A DNA stretch of 64,000 nucleotides from Mycolicibacterium aurum. Its GTDB lineage: Bacteria; Actinomycetota; Actinomycetes; Mycobacteriales; Mycobacteriaceae. Shown piece by piece: positions 34,955 to 43,411 of the stretch. The notes below the pieces were generated by a model. The model was not told the DNA's origin and searched no databases. It saw only the letters and a program-made list of their open reading frames with translations. Location of the stretch: NCBI GenBank assembly GCA_900078775.1, contig LT549889.1:5394001-5458000 (forward strand), given 5' to 3'. The translations under genes and the position numbers were made by a program. How positions within the stretch are numbered: the stretch's first letter is position 1; each line of letters begins with the position of its first letter.

Positions 34955-36373
34955 TCAGGCCGGTCCGATTCCGGTGACCGGCGTCGTCAGCGCGGTGGTG
35001 GTCATCCCGTCCGGCCAGCGTAGGCGCACGCCCGGTGCTGCGGTCAACGACCCGCAGTCGGCGTCGACGACGCCCGTCGGCAGTGCCGGGGCCGGGGCGG
35101 GCCGGCCCGCGGTGAGCATGGCGTAGCCGGGGAAGCAGGTCAGCCACTGGCCGACCGGCGCGTCGGTGGGCCGTGGGACGGCCGCGATGTCCAGTTCGGC
35201 ACCCATCCCGCTCGCCTCCGCCAGCATGCCCAGGGTGCCCACGACGCCGGCCATGCTGACGTCCTTGGCGGCCCGCGGCCGCAGTTCGGCGACCAGCCCG
35301 GTCATCGCGGCCAGTTCCGCCGCGGACCGGGTGCTGGTGGAATCCCATTGTTTGCCGGTGTATCCGGGCCGCCAACGACCACTGAGGTCGGCGGTCAGCC
35401 GTACCCGGTCACCGCTGCGGCCACCACCGGCGGGCACCGGGGCGGCGGTGCGTCCGAGTGCGGTGACCGCGAGCGCGGCGGGTACCCCGAGCTGGGTGTG
35501 CCCGCCCAGCACCGGGGTCCGCCAGGCCGCCGAGGCTGCGGTGATCCCGCCGATGATCCGGTCCAGGATCTGCCGGTTCGGCGCCCCGACCGCGTCCAGT
35601 AGCCCGACCGGCCGGGCGCCCATCGCGGTCAGGTCGTTGACGTTGACCAGGACCGAACACCAGCCCGCCCACTCCGGGTCGCGTTCCACCATCGACGGGA
35701 TGATGGCATCGCAGGCCGCGATCAGGTCGGTGCCGGGTATCGGCGCGCCGTCGTCGCCGACGAACCCGGCCGGACCCAGACCGCCGCGGATCGCCCGCAG
35801 CGGTGCCAGGGTGTCCCCCAGGAAGGATTTGGTGGCGGCGGCCAACCCGGTAAAGGGGTTGAGCGGGAACCTCATCCGGGTGTGCGGGCGATCCGCGACC
35901 ACGTTTTGGCCGAGTTGTTCCCAGCCCAGCGCGGCGAACGTCGGCGCATACCGGGTCTGCACGTCGGCTTCGAAGCGCAGCACCCCGGCCGACTCCACGT
36001 GGGCGCAGGCCGCGCGGATCAACGCCGGGCCCACCCCGGCCGAGCGGGCCGCCCGGGTAGTGACCAGTCGGCTGCCGGTCCACCACCCGATGTCCACCGC
36101 ACCCACCGGAGCCAGTCGCACCCCGCCCAGCAGGGTGCCGTCGGCGGCGCGGGCCACCAGCACGACGGTACGGGGGTCGTCATCGATGGCGTCAATATCG
36201 GTCCCGGGGAACAGCGCCTGCGCGTGCACGAACTCGTCGCGCCGCAACCGGTGATAGGCGGACAGGTCGGCGGTGTCGGCGGGGCCGATCAGGAACGGCG
36301 GCCGCGGCCGGGTGCCGGCCAGGATGGACAGATCCTCCGGGAAAGGCGCGGTGCTGGAATCGAAGTGGATCAT
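34955..36373 (-). CDS. GNAT acetyltransferase fused to AIR synthase-like domain (MSMEG_0567/Sll0787 type)
   Basis: A 472-aa fusion from ATG 36373. Residues about 1-185 are a GNAT N-acyltransferase (VVLVARAADGTLLGGVRLAP, then RSAGVGPALIRAACAHVESA). Residues about 195-470 are an AIR-synthase/PurM-like ATP-binding domain (GDDGAPIPGTDLIAACDAII, then LVNVNDLTAMGARPVGLLDA). In proteobacterial Nit1C clusters these are often two genes. The domains suggest acylation and ATP-dependent cyclisation or ligation of an amine. The ATG shares one base with the radical SAM stop, so the two are tightly coupled. Confidence 0.87.
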   Translation of the reverse strand: MIHFDSSTAPFPEDLSILAGTRPRPPFLIGPADTADLSAYHRLRRDEFVHAQALFPGTDIDAIDDDPRTVVLVARAADGTLLGGVRLAPVGAVDIGWWTGSRLVTTRAARSAGVGPALIRAACAHVESAGVLRFEADVQTRYAPTFAALGWEQLGQNVVADRPHTRMRFPLNPFTGLAAATKSFLGDTLAPLRAIRGGLGPAGFVGDDGAPIPGTDLIAACDAIIPSMVERDPEWAGWCSVLVNVNDLTAMGARPVGLLDAVGAPNRQILDRIIGGITAASAAWRTPVLGGHTQLGVPAALAVTALGRTAAPVPAGGGRSGDRVRLTADLSGRWRPGYTGKQWDSTSTRSAAELAAMTGLVAELRPRAAKDVSMAGVVGTLGMLAEASGMGAELDIAAVPRPTDAPVGQWLTCFPGYAMLTAGRPAPAPALPTGVVDADCGSLTAAPGVRLRWPDGMTTTALTTPVTGIGPA

Positions 36374-37428
36374 CAGGCCCCCAGTCCCTGCAGCACCGAG
36401 CAGGCCCCACACGCCGCGCAGCCGGCACGTTGCTCGGCACCGGCCATCCCGGCCGATACCAGCTTCTCGGCGACCTCGCGGGAAACCTTCTCGACCACCG
36501 CGGCCGGCGGGGCCGGAGCGGCGTCGACCTCGACCGCCAGTGATCCGGGTTGTGGGCGATACGGGACCACGAACGGGTACACACCCATATCGATCAGCTC
36601 GGCAGCACCGGCGACCAGCTCGTCCGGATCCTCACCGAGGCCGACCAGCAGATAGGTTGACACCTGATTCCGGCCGAACACCCGGACCGCCTCCTGCCAC
36701 GCCGCCCGGTACTGTGCCAGCGGCACCGTCGCCTTGCCCGGCATCCAGCGCCGTCGCACCTCGTCGTCCAGGGATTCCACGTGGATGCCGACCGCGTCGG
36801 CGCCCGCGGTGCGCAGCTCGCCGATGACCGCCAGATCGGCGGGCGGCTCGCACTGCACCTGGATCGGCAGACCGGGTACGGCCTCCTTGACCGCGCGCAC
36901 GCACCGTGCCAGATGGCGTGCGCCACGGTCGGATCCGGCGGAGGTACCGGTGGTCATCACCATCTGCCGCACGCCGTCGAGACGCACCGCGGCCGCGGCG
37001 ACCTCGGCCAGCTCGGCCGGCCGCTTCACCGCCGTGGTGGCACCCGAGCGTAGCGATTCCTCGATGGTGCAGAACCGACAGCGTTGCTCGGCGGCGTACC
37101 TGATGCAGGTCTGCACCACCGTGGTGGCCAGCACGTCCCGGCCGTGCAGCCGAGCCAGCTTCTCGTAGGGAACGCCGTCGACGGTGCGCAGGTCGTAGAA
37201 TTTCGGGCGGTCGATGACCTCGACATCCAGCCCGGTGTCGATGCCGTCGAGCAGTACCCGGGTGCCGTCGAAGACGAACGGGCTGACGGCATTTCGCGGG
37301 ATCGCGGCGCTCAGGCCGTCGATGACGAGATGCCCGTCGGCGCTGGGCCCGGCGCCGGAGCCGCGGCTGACCGGCGGTTCGCCGCGGAATCCCAGCAGTG
37401 CGAGGTCGACTCTGGTGGATACGGTCAT
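36373..37428 (-). CDS. Radical SAM protein of the Nit1C cluster (MSMEG_0568-like)
   Basis: A 351-aa protein. The candidate SAM-cluster cysteines are C108, C117 and C120, giving C-x8-C-x2-C instead of the usual C-x3-C-x2-C. The TIM-barrel follows, with MVMTTGTSAG, VQCEPPADLA and GIHVESLDDEVRRRW. A second cysteine group at the C-terminus (C337, C340, C343) may hold another cluster. The family is restricted to Nit1C-type operons, and the reaction is unknown. It lies between the flavoprotein and the acyltransferase/AIR-synthase gene. Confidence 0.88.
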   Translation of the reverse strand: MTVSTRVDLALLGFRGEPPVSRGSGAGPSADGHLVIDGLSAAIPRNAVSPFVFDGTRVLLDGIDTGLDVEVIDRPKFYDLRTVDGVPYEKLARLHGRDVLATTVVQTCIRYAAEQRCRFCTIEESLRSGATTAVKRPAELAEVAAAAVRLDGVRQMVMTTGTSAGSDRGARHLARCVRAVKEAVPGLPIQVQCEPPADLAVIGELRTAGADAVGIHVESLDDEVRRRWMPGKATVPLAQYRAAWQEAVRVFGRNQVSTYLLVGLGEDPDELVAGAAELIDMGVYPFVVPYRPQPGSLAVEVDAAPAPPAAVVEKVSREVAEKLVSAGMAGAEQRAGCAACGACSVLQGLGA

Positions 37429-37438
37429 CTCTTTCCCC

Positions 37439-38713
37439 TCAGCTGGCCGATGCGGTGACGGAGTGCAAGGTTCTGCGGTCGACGATGATCGCCTCGGCGA
37501 TATGCCTGGCGTCGCAGTCGATTCCGAGGAACCGGCCCGAGCCCCAGGTGTGCATCCAGGGCAGGCCGATGAAGCTCAGGCCGGGCACGGTGGTGATGCC
37601 GCGGGTCTGCATGGGCCGGCCGGCACCGTCGAAGGCGCTGGCCTCGATCCACCGGTAGTCCGGCCGGTAGCCGATGGCCCACACCACAGTGCTGATGCCC
37701 TCGGTCTGCAGATCCAGAGTGGTCGGCTCGGTTGGGGGCCGCCAGACCGGTTCGTACCGCGACGGCGGCGCTGCCGGTATGCCCTGGCGCTCGATGTGGG
37801 CATCGATGTCCGCGCAGATCGAGTTGTACACCGAGTCGGCGTGATCCAGTGCGGTGGTCAGCGTCGGCGCGAACCGCAGGGTGCTGTCCTTGCCGTCGGT
37901 CAACGTCCCGTACAGCTGCATGCCTTCCAGCGCGAACTGGCGCAGGTCCACATCGCGGCCGCCGTCGCGTCCGGTGACGTAGTGGTTGGTCTTCTCGATC
38001 GCGGCCTTGCCGCCCGGGTACTGCGCGGCGGGCCGGTCGTACAGCCCCATCTCGGACAACCAGGTCATGCAGTCCCGGCCTCGGTAGCGGCGCGCGACCC
38101 GTGGTGCGCCGCCGACCGCCAGGTGCACGGTGCGCCCGGCCAGGTGCAGATCCTCGGCGATCTGCGCACCGGACTGGCCGGTGCCCACCACCAGTACCGC
38201 GCCGTCGGACAGCTGATCGGCATTGCGGTACTGCTCGGAATGCAGTTGGTGCACAGCAGGATGCAGGGACTGCGCCCAAGCCGGGGTGATCGGCAGCGGA
38301 TAACCACCGGTGGCGACGACGGCATGCTCACAGATGATGGTCTGCGTGCCGGCCGGGGTCTGCACCGTCAGTTCGAAACCACCCCCGGGATGGTTGGCCA
38401 GTCGGAGGACCCGGCTGTGCGTCCGGACCGGCGGATCGAAGGTCCGAAGCCAGCCGGAGAGCCAGTCGACGACCTCGTCGCGGGTCATGAATCCGTCCGG
38501 GTCGGGTCCGTCGTAGTGGTAACCGGGCAGCCGGCAGTGCCAGTTCGGGGTGACCAGGGTGAAGTTGTCCCACCGGGTGTCGGTCCAGGCGTGCACCGGG
38601 GTGGCGGCCTCCAGCACGATGTGCTCGATGCCGGCGCGGCCCAGATACCAGCTGACCGAGAGGCCGGCCTGGCCGCCGCCGATGATGACGACGGGAATGG
38701 AGGTGGCGGTCAT
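37439..38713 (-). CDS. FAD-dependent flavoprotein of the Nit1C cluster (MSMEG_0569-like)
   Basis: A 424-aa protein from ATG 38713. It has an FAD Rossmann motif GGGQAGLSVSWYL at about residue 12, a second nucleotide site VVGTGQSGAQIAED at about residue 166, and FMO-like organisation (WDNFTLVTPNWHCRLPGYHY). It probably uses NAD(P)H to oxygenate or oxidise an intermediate. Its start overlaps the stop of the small upstream gene by 4 nt. The family belongs to the Nit1C set; the substrate is unknown. Confidence 0.88.
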   Translation of the reverse strand: MTATSIPVVIIGGGQAGLSVSWYLGRAGIEHIVLEAATPVHAWTDTRWDNFTLVTPNWHCRLPGYHYDGPDPDGFMTRDEVVDWLSGWLRTFDPPVRTHSRVLRLANHPGGGFELTVQTPAGTQTIICEHAVVATGGYPLPITPAWAQSLHPAVHQLHSEQYRNADQLSDGAVLVVGTGQSGAQIAEDLHLAGRTVHLAVGGAPRVARRYRGRDCMTWLSEMGLYDRPAAQYPGGKAAIEKTNHYVTGRDGGRDVDLRQFALEGMQLYGTLTDGKDSTLRFAPTLTTALDHADSVYNSICADIDAHIERQGIPAAPPSRYEPVWRPPTEPTTLDLQTEGISTVVWAIGYRPDYRWIEASAFDGAGRPMQTRGITTVPGLSFIGLPWMHTWGSGRFLGIDCDARHIAEAIIVDRRTLHSVTASAS

Positions 38714-39006
38714 GACTGCTCCAGGGACGGGTGCATGGCAGTGACCTCGATCAGTGCGTCGGCGGGGAAAGCCGCTGCGGTGCTGAGGATCCGATCCCTG
38801 GTCTCGGCTGCGGAGGTGCAGGCGAAGCCGAACCGGGCCCGTACCCGCTCGCTGGCCTCGGCCATGGCGTGCGCGGCCCGGTCGACGAACTCGTCGACGG
38901 TGTAGCGCGCACCGGTGGCCAGGTAGTCGTGCACGACCAAGCTGGGGGAGTAGCACCGTTGGGTGCTGCCATCCGGCCAGCGAACCTCGAAGGTCATCTC
39001 AGGCAT
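38710..39006 (-). CDS. Small MSMEG_0570-family protein (Nit1C cluster)
   Basis: A 98-aa protein (MPEMTFEVRWPDGSTQRCYS at the start, ADALIEVTAMHPSLEQS at the end). It is the small protein found between nitrilase and flavoprotein genes in this cluster type and is labelled nitrogen-fixation-like by family. No catalytic motif is recognised; one or two cysteines are present. Its ATG overlaps the nitrilase stop by 8 nt and its stop overlaps the flavoprotein start by 4 nt, so it is clearly translated within the operon. Confidence 0.82.
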   Translation of the reverse strand: MPEMTFEVRWPDGSTQRCYSPSLVVHDYLATGARYTVDEFVDRAAHAMAEASERVRARFGFACTSAAETRDRILSTAAAFPADALIEVTAMHPSLEQS

Positions 39007-39901
39007 GGGCCAGCGCCTGCCAGTTGGCCTGGTGGGTGGTGGTCGGGTCGGTCAACGGCGAGTAGACGTCCGGCCGGCGGTCGCGCAGGTGGAACATGCC
39101 GCCCCGGGCGGTGCGGAAGGTGGCGTCCAGGTCGACCTCGGCGATCGCCATTCCACTGTTCAGAAGTGTTGTGGCAAGGATGTTTCCGCCTGGGTCGACG
39201 ACCTTGGCGTTGCCGACGTAGCGCAGCGAGCCGAAGCTTCCGCTCTGGTTGGAGGCCACCCAGAACACCTGATTGTCCAGTGCGCGTGCGGTGTCGAACA
39301 GGTTGAACCGGTACGTCCAGCGGTCATCCTGCAGATTCGGTGCGGTGGCGGTGCGGGCGGCCGGCCAGGCCGACAGGCTCGCGATGATCTGAGCGCCGTC
39401 CAGCGCCATCAGCCGGGCAGCTTCCGGAAACGCTTTGTCGTAGCAGATCTGCAGGCCCACCCGACCGACCGGGGTATCGAACACCCCGTACCGGGAGCCG
39501 GCCGAATAGGACATCGACTCGCCGAGCGGCTGGTGTACCTTGCGGTAGGTGCCGTAGACCTGCCCACCGCCCAGGAGTGCGGCCGAGTTGTACCGGGTCT
39601 CCCCGTCTTCGGCGAGTTCGCAGTAGCCGATGGCGACCGTCAGATCGCCGACGATCTGCTGGACCCGGGCGATCTCCGGACCGTCCAGCCGAATAGCCGG
39701 GGGCAGAGCTTTTTTGGTGGTCTTGACGGTATCGCCGTGGTTGCCCAGAGAGGACAGATAACCGCCGAGGGCGGCCTCGGGCAGCACCAGCAGGTCCACT
39801 CCCGCGGCGCGGGCCTGTTCGGTCAGGTCGGCGATCAGCGCGTAGTTCTGGTCGAGGTCGCGGGTGAAGTTCGCCGAGACGGCGGCCAAGGTGGTGGTCA
39901 T
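38999..39901 (-). CDS. nitC: Nitrilase with intact Glu-Lys-Cys triad (Nit1C/Sll0784 type)
   Basis: A 300-aa nitrilase-superfamily enzyme. Catalytic residues are E42 (LLVLPEAALGG), K121 (TYRKVHQP) and C153 (GLQICYDKAFPE). In pseudomonads the equivalent Nit1C nitrilase is required to grow on cyanide as nitrogen source, probably through nitriles formed from cyanide; the family also occurs in cyanobacteria. It is the second gene of the eight-gene operon, 10 bp after the Sll0783-type gene. The symbol follows the pseudomonad naming as I remember it and is the least certain part. Confidence 0.88.
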   Translation of the reverse strand: MTTTLAAVSANFTRDLDQNYALIADLTEQARAAGVDLLVLPEAALGGYLSSLGNHGDTVKTTKKALPPAIRLDGPEIARVQQIVGDLTVAIGYCELAEDGETRYNSAALLGGGQVYGTYRKVHQPLGESMSYSAGSRYGVFDTPVGRVGLQICYDKAFPEAARLMALDGAQIIASLSAWPAARTATAPNLQDDRWTYRFNLFDTARALDNQVFWVASNQSGSFGSLRYVGNAKVVDPGGNILATTLLNSGMAIAEVDLDATFRTARGGMFHLRDRRPDVYSPLTDPTTTHQANWQALAHA

Positions 39902-39911
39902 GGTGGCGCCC

Positions 39912-40433
39912 CTAGACCATGTATGTGGAACTGATGATGGCGCCCTTTCGGGCGTAATAGATGAGCGCGTCCTGGACGTCGAGTGGATGAGCCGGGATGA
40001 CGCCCTCGATCAGGTCCTCTTCGCGTCCGCCGTGCAGACCGAGCCCGAACCGGCAGCAGAACACCGTGCCGCCCTCCTTGATGAAGGTGGCCAGCGCGTC
40101 GTTGATGTTCTGCTCGCCGGGGAATCCGGAGTCACCGGTGGTCGGAAAGCCCCGGGTGGCAAGGCAATTGATCGACCCGGGGCCGTAGAAGTAGAGGGCC
40201 GATTCGAAGCCCTTGCGCAGCGCGCGGGTGGCTTGCAGTACAGCGACGAACGACACCGAAGACTCGTGGGCGATGCCGTGCACCAGGGTGAAGTAGCTTT
40301 CGCCCTCCTCGGCCTGGTAGTCGGGGAAGATCTTGGTCCCGCCGTAGATGCTGGTGCCCTTGGGTAGCGACGGATGCGGGATCTCGGCCAGCGAAGCGGT
40401 GATGTTCTCGGCGATGGATGAGTCAAAAGGCAT
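39912..40433 (-). CDS. MSMEG_0572/Sll0783 family nitrogen-starvation response protein
   Basis: A 173-aa protein from ATG 40433 (MPFDSSIAENITASLAEIPH); GGAG lies just upstream. Family segments are SLPKGTSIYGGTKIFPDYQ, FTLVHGIAHESSVSFVAVLQ and FCCRFGLGLHG with adjacent cysteines. It resembles DsrE-type small proteins (GTSIYGGTKIF and the CC pair). It is the first gene of the Nit1C operon and is named for its nitrogen-starvation response in cyanobacteria. The likely promoter lies in the 164-bp gap shared with the LysR gene. Confidence 0.85.
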   Translation of the reverse strand: MPFDSSIAENITASLAEIPHPSLPKGTSIYGGTKIFPDYQAEEGESYFTLVHGIAHESSVSFVAVLQATRALRKGFESALYFYGPGSINCLATRGFPTTGDSGFPGEQNINDALATFIKEGGTVFCCRFGLGLHGGREEDLIEGVIPAHPLDVQDALIYYARKGAIISSTYMV

Positions 40434-40597
40434 GGAATGCTCCGTATTTCGTATCGGGGGTGATCGGCCGTTGCCGGTTGGATCAATTAGATGCGCCGGC
40501 CGTTGCGGTGTGGTTAGGGATGGAATACGAGTGCATTGCCGGGTGCTCACCCGGGAAACCGGGCGGAAACATCGCTTGTCCCGCTAGCGTGTGACGC

Positions 40598-41455
40598 GTG
40601 AAGCTGGACAGTCAGCAACTGGCGGCCTTCGCCGCGGTCGTGGAGTCGGGCAGTTTCGATGCCGCGGCCGATCGCCTGCATGTCACCCCGTCGGCCGTCA
40701 GTCAGCGGATAAAGGCGCTGGAGCAGCGGGTCGGTCAGGTGCTGGTGGTGCGGGAGAAGCCCTGCCGGCCGACGGCGGCGGGCATCCCGATCCTGCGGTT
40801 GGCGGCCCAGCTGGCGATCCTGGAGTCCGAGGCGCTGGCCGAGGTTGCCGGCGGATCGACCGGGCGGACCCGGATCGCGATCGCGGTCAACGCCGACTCG
40901 ATGGCGACCTGGTTCCATACCGTCTTCGCCGATCTGCCGGCCGTACTGCTCGACATCCGGATCGAGGACCAGGATCACTCGGCGCGGCTGCTCCGCGAGG
41001 GCGCGGTGATGGGGGCGGTGACCACCGAGCGGACCGCGGTGCCGGGCTGCCGGGTGCAGTCACTCGGGGTGATGCGCTACGTCCCGGTCGCCGTGCCGCA
41101 TTATGTGCGCGCATACCTGCCGGACGGGTTCACCGCGGCGGCGGCGGCCGCCGCCCCCTCGCTGGCCTGGAATCGTGATGACGCGTTGCAGGACAATCTG
41201 ATCCGCAAGGTCTTCCGGCGCCGGATCGACCGGCCGGTGCACCATGTGCCGACCGCCGAGGGCTTCGGTGCCGCGGTGCGCGCCGGCCTGGGCTGGGGGA
41301 TGTACCCCGAACAGCTGGTCACCGCCGACTTCGTGCGGATCGCCGCCGCCCACCTCGACGTGCCGTTGTTCTGGCAGAGCTGGAAGCTGGACAGCTCCCT
41401 GGTCGGCGCCGTCGGTGCGGCGGTGCAGCGCGCGGCGGCCGGGTTGCGCCGCTAG
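40598..41455 (+). CDS. LysR-type regulator, ArgP/LysG subfamily
   Basis: A 285-aa protein from GTG 40598. The N-terminal helix-turn-helix is FAAVVESGSFDAAADRLHVT followed by PSAVSQRIKALEQ, typical of ArgP/LysG (IciA-type). The effector domain follows (TRIAIAVNADSMATWFHTVF). LysG proteins normally control an adjacent lysE exporter of basic amino acids; no lysE is next to it here. Instead it is divergent from the Nit1C operon, 164 bp away, so control of that operon is plausible. The end overlaps the convergent desaturase gene by 4 nt. Confidence 0.88.
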   Translation: MKLDSQQLAAFAAVVESGSFDAAADRLHVTPSAVSQRIKALEQRVGQVLVVREKPCRPTAAGIPILRLAAQLAILESEALAEVAGGSTGRTRIAIAVNADSMATWFHTVFADLPAVLLDIRIEDQDHSARLLREGAVMGAVTTERTAVPGCRVQSLGVMRYVPVAVPHYVRAYLPDGFTAAAAAAAPSLAWNRDDALQDNLIRKVFRRRIDRPVHHVPTAEGFGAAVRAGLGWGMYPEQLVTADFVRIAAAHLDVPLFWQSWKLDSSLVGAVGAAVQRAAAGLRR

Positions 41456-42372
41456 GCCTGCGCGCCGACCTCGCGTCGGGCGGCCTTCTCCTCGTAGAAC
41501 CGGGCGCGCTCGTCGACGGCGTCGAGGAACTGTGCGAGCTCGGTGCGGGCCCGTTCGCCGTCGGGGCCGAAATCGGAGCGCTCGAAGATCCGCCAGAAGC
41601 GCAGCACCGGTTGCAGCACGTCATCGTGGTGGATGCGCAGGTCGTAGATGCCGGCCTTGGCGATCAGGATCGAGTTCTCCCGGAAGTCGGGCATGCCGGT
41701 GCCGGGCATGGCGAACCCGACGACCTCGTCGCGGATGGCCTGCATGGCGGCGTCGGGCGCGATGTCGAGCGCGGCGGCCATCAGGTTGCGGTAGAAGACC
41801 ATGTGCAGGTTCTCGTCTGCGGCGATCCGGGCGAGCAGCTGATCGGCGATCGGGCAGCCGGACGCGCGGCCGGTGTTGCGGTGTGAGACGCGGGTGGCGA
41901 GTTCCTGGAAGGACACGTACGCCAACGCTGCCAGCGGTGTCTTGTCCCCGGAGTCGTAGCCGGCGATGGTGTGCTGCATGCGCAGCGCCTCCAGCCTGGA
42001 CGGGTCCACGCCGCGGGTGACCACCAGGTAGTCGCGCAGCGCGATGCTGTGCCGGCCCTCCTCGGCGGTCCACTGGCCGACCCAGGTGCCCCACGCACCG
42101 TCGCGGCCGAACCGGGTCGCGATCTCGCGGTGATAGGAGGGCAGGTTGTCCTCGGTCAGCAGGTTGACCGTCAGTGCCGCCTTGGCGACCGGGTCCAGCG
42201 GGGAGTCCTCGGGCTGCCAGTCCTGCCCGCCGAGGAAGGCGAAGTCCCTACCGCGGCTCCAGGGAACGTAGTCGTGGGGCTCCCACGGTTTGGCCATGTC
42301 GAGGTGCCGTTCGAGGTTCTGCGCGACGATCGGTTCCAACTCGTGCAGCAGGCCGGTCTGGGTATCCGTCAT
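41452..42372 (-). CDS. Acyl-ACP desaturase (DesA-type di-iron)
   Basis: A 306-aa soluble di-iron desaturase. Ligand regions are TEDNLPSYHREI, WTAEEGRHSIAL (E-E-x2-H), AYVSFQELATRVSHRN and ADENLHMVFY (E-N-L-H). It introduces a double bond into an acyl-ACP, as DesA1/DesA2 do in mycolate-related metabolism. The upstream region carries a 31-bp double palindrome (42399-42429) that probably overlaps its promoter. It is convergent with the LysR gene, and its own regulator is not adjacent. Confidence 0.9.
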   Translation of the reverse strand: MTDTQTGLLHELEPIVAQNLERHLDMAKPWEPHDYVPWSRGRDFAFLGGQDWQPEDSPLDPVAKAALTVNLLTEDNLPSYHREIATRFGRDGAWGTWVGQWTAEEGRHSIALRDYLVVTRGVDPSRLEALRMQHTIAGYDSGDKTPLAALAYVSFQELATRVSHRNTGRASGCPIADQLLARIAADENLHMVFYRNLMAAALDIAPDAAMQAIRDEVVGFAMPGTGMPDFRENSILIAKAGIYDLRIHHDDVLQPVLRFWRIFERSDFGPDGERARTELAQFLDAVDERARFYEEKAARREVGAQA

Positions 42373-42398
42373 GGTGCGACTCCGTCCAAAGCAAGTAA

Positions 42399-42429
42399 CC
42401 TACGGTTCCGTAAGTTACGGTACCGTAGG
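42399..42429. promoter_or_regulatory. 31-bp double-palindrome operator upstream of the desaturase
   Basis: Two 12-bp palindromes, TACGGTTCCGTA (42401-42412) and TACGGTACCGTA (42416-42427), are separated by 3 bp. Together with flanking CC/GG they form a near-perfect 31-bp palindrome centred 42 bp before the desaturase ATG. This is the look of a TetR-family site bound by two dimers. AACCTACGGTTCCG here (42397-42410) matches AACCTACGTTTCCG at 62143-62156 in 13 of 14 bases. Confidence 0.75.
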
Positions 42430-42454
42430 CTACTTGGTTCGGTAAGGGATTCGG

Positions 42455-43411
42455 CTAGCTGATGCCGACGATCTCCTGCGCGATGGTGCTCAGCCGCGCC
42501 TGCGCCGCCGAGACCACCCGCTGGCGGTTCTTGTGGAACTCCTCGTAGGCGATGATCTCGCGGATGTCGCCGGGCTCGGACAGTTCCTTGACCGCAGCCA
42601 CCGCGTCGTTGACGTTCAACTCGTCATACCCGGTGATCGGCAGCTCATCGGACTCCAGCACGCCGGCCTTGCCGCGCAGGGTGTGCAGCGCGTCGGCGAC
42701 ATCGTCGGCGCCCTCGCGGCGGCTCACCTTCTCGGCAGCCGACAGGGCGGCGTCGCGCGAGGCCGACAGCGTCTTGGCGGCGATCTCGCCGACCTGCTCA
42801 CCGCGGGCCAGCGCATCGCCGACGGCCGGGCGGGTGGCCCGGACGGTGGTCAGCAGCCGGTCGACCGCGCGGGTGGCCAGCATGCCGGGCAGGTTCGCCA
42901 GCTTGACGGCCGCACCGGCGGCCGCCTGAATCGGTGTGCGGCGCAACGCCGTCGGGCCACCGAGCGCCTCCTCGGCCAGGATTGTGGTCAGCCAGATCAC
43001 CGTCGCGCTGTGCGCCTCGATCAGCGAGTCGGCGAGATCGGCGACCTCACGGTAGCCACCCGCGACGGCGAGCGACTTGACGTACCGGGCGCGGTCGACG
43101 AGCTGATGCTCCAGGGCCAGGTCGCCCAGCAGAGCCTCGGCGAACGGCTCGGCCTGCTCGGTCAGCGCCTTCACGGTGGCGGCCGCGCGGCCGAGGAACG
43201 GCCCGATGATGTCGGGCGAGCCCCCGAGTTCGCGAATGGTCGCCTCGATCAGGGCCGCGCGGGTCCGGGCGTTCTCGGCGTTCTGCGCGAGTTCCGCGCG
43301 CACCGCTTCGGTACGGGCCTGGCCGGTGCGGACCTCGGCGATCTGGATCTCCGTGCTGGTGAGTTCCAGGACGGTACGTAGGTTCGTGATCAGTGTGGTG
43401 GTGTCAGTCAT
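42455..43411 (-). CDS. Ferritin-like domain protein
   Basis: A 318-aa, strongly helical and Ala/Glu-rich protein from ATG 43411, which has AAGGGGG upstream. The sequence holds repeated E-x6-E/H-type helices (ELTSTEIQIAEVRTGQ; LALEHQLVDRARYVKS; IEAHSATVIWLTTILAEEAL), consistent with a ferritin-like bundle as annotated for mycobacterial homologues. A definite di-iron ligand set is not certain. It may protect against stress or store metal. It lies upstream of the desaturase on the same strand, but the operator in the 82-bp gap suggests separate control. Confidence 0.65.
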   Translation of the reverse strand: MTDTTTLITNLRTVLELTSTEIQIAEVRTGQARTEAVRAELAQNAENARTRAALIEATIRELGGSPDIIGPFLGRAAATVKALTEQAEPFAEALLGDLALEHQLVDRARYVKSLAVAGGYREVADLADSLIEAHSATVIWLTTILAEEALGGPTALRRTPIQAAAGAAVKLANLPGMLATRAVDRLLTTVRATRPAVGDALARGEQVGEIAAKTLSASRDAALSAAEKVSRREGADDVADALHTLRGKAGVLESDELPITGYDELNVNDAVAAVKELSEPGDIREIIAYEEFHKNRQRVVSAAQARLSTIAQEIVGIS

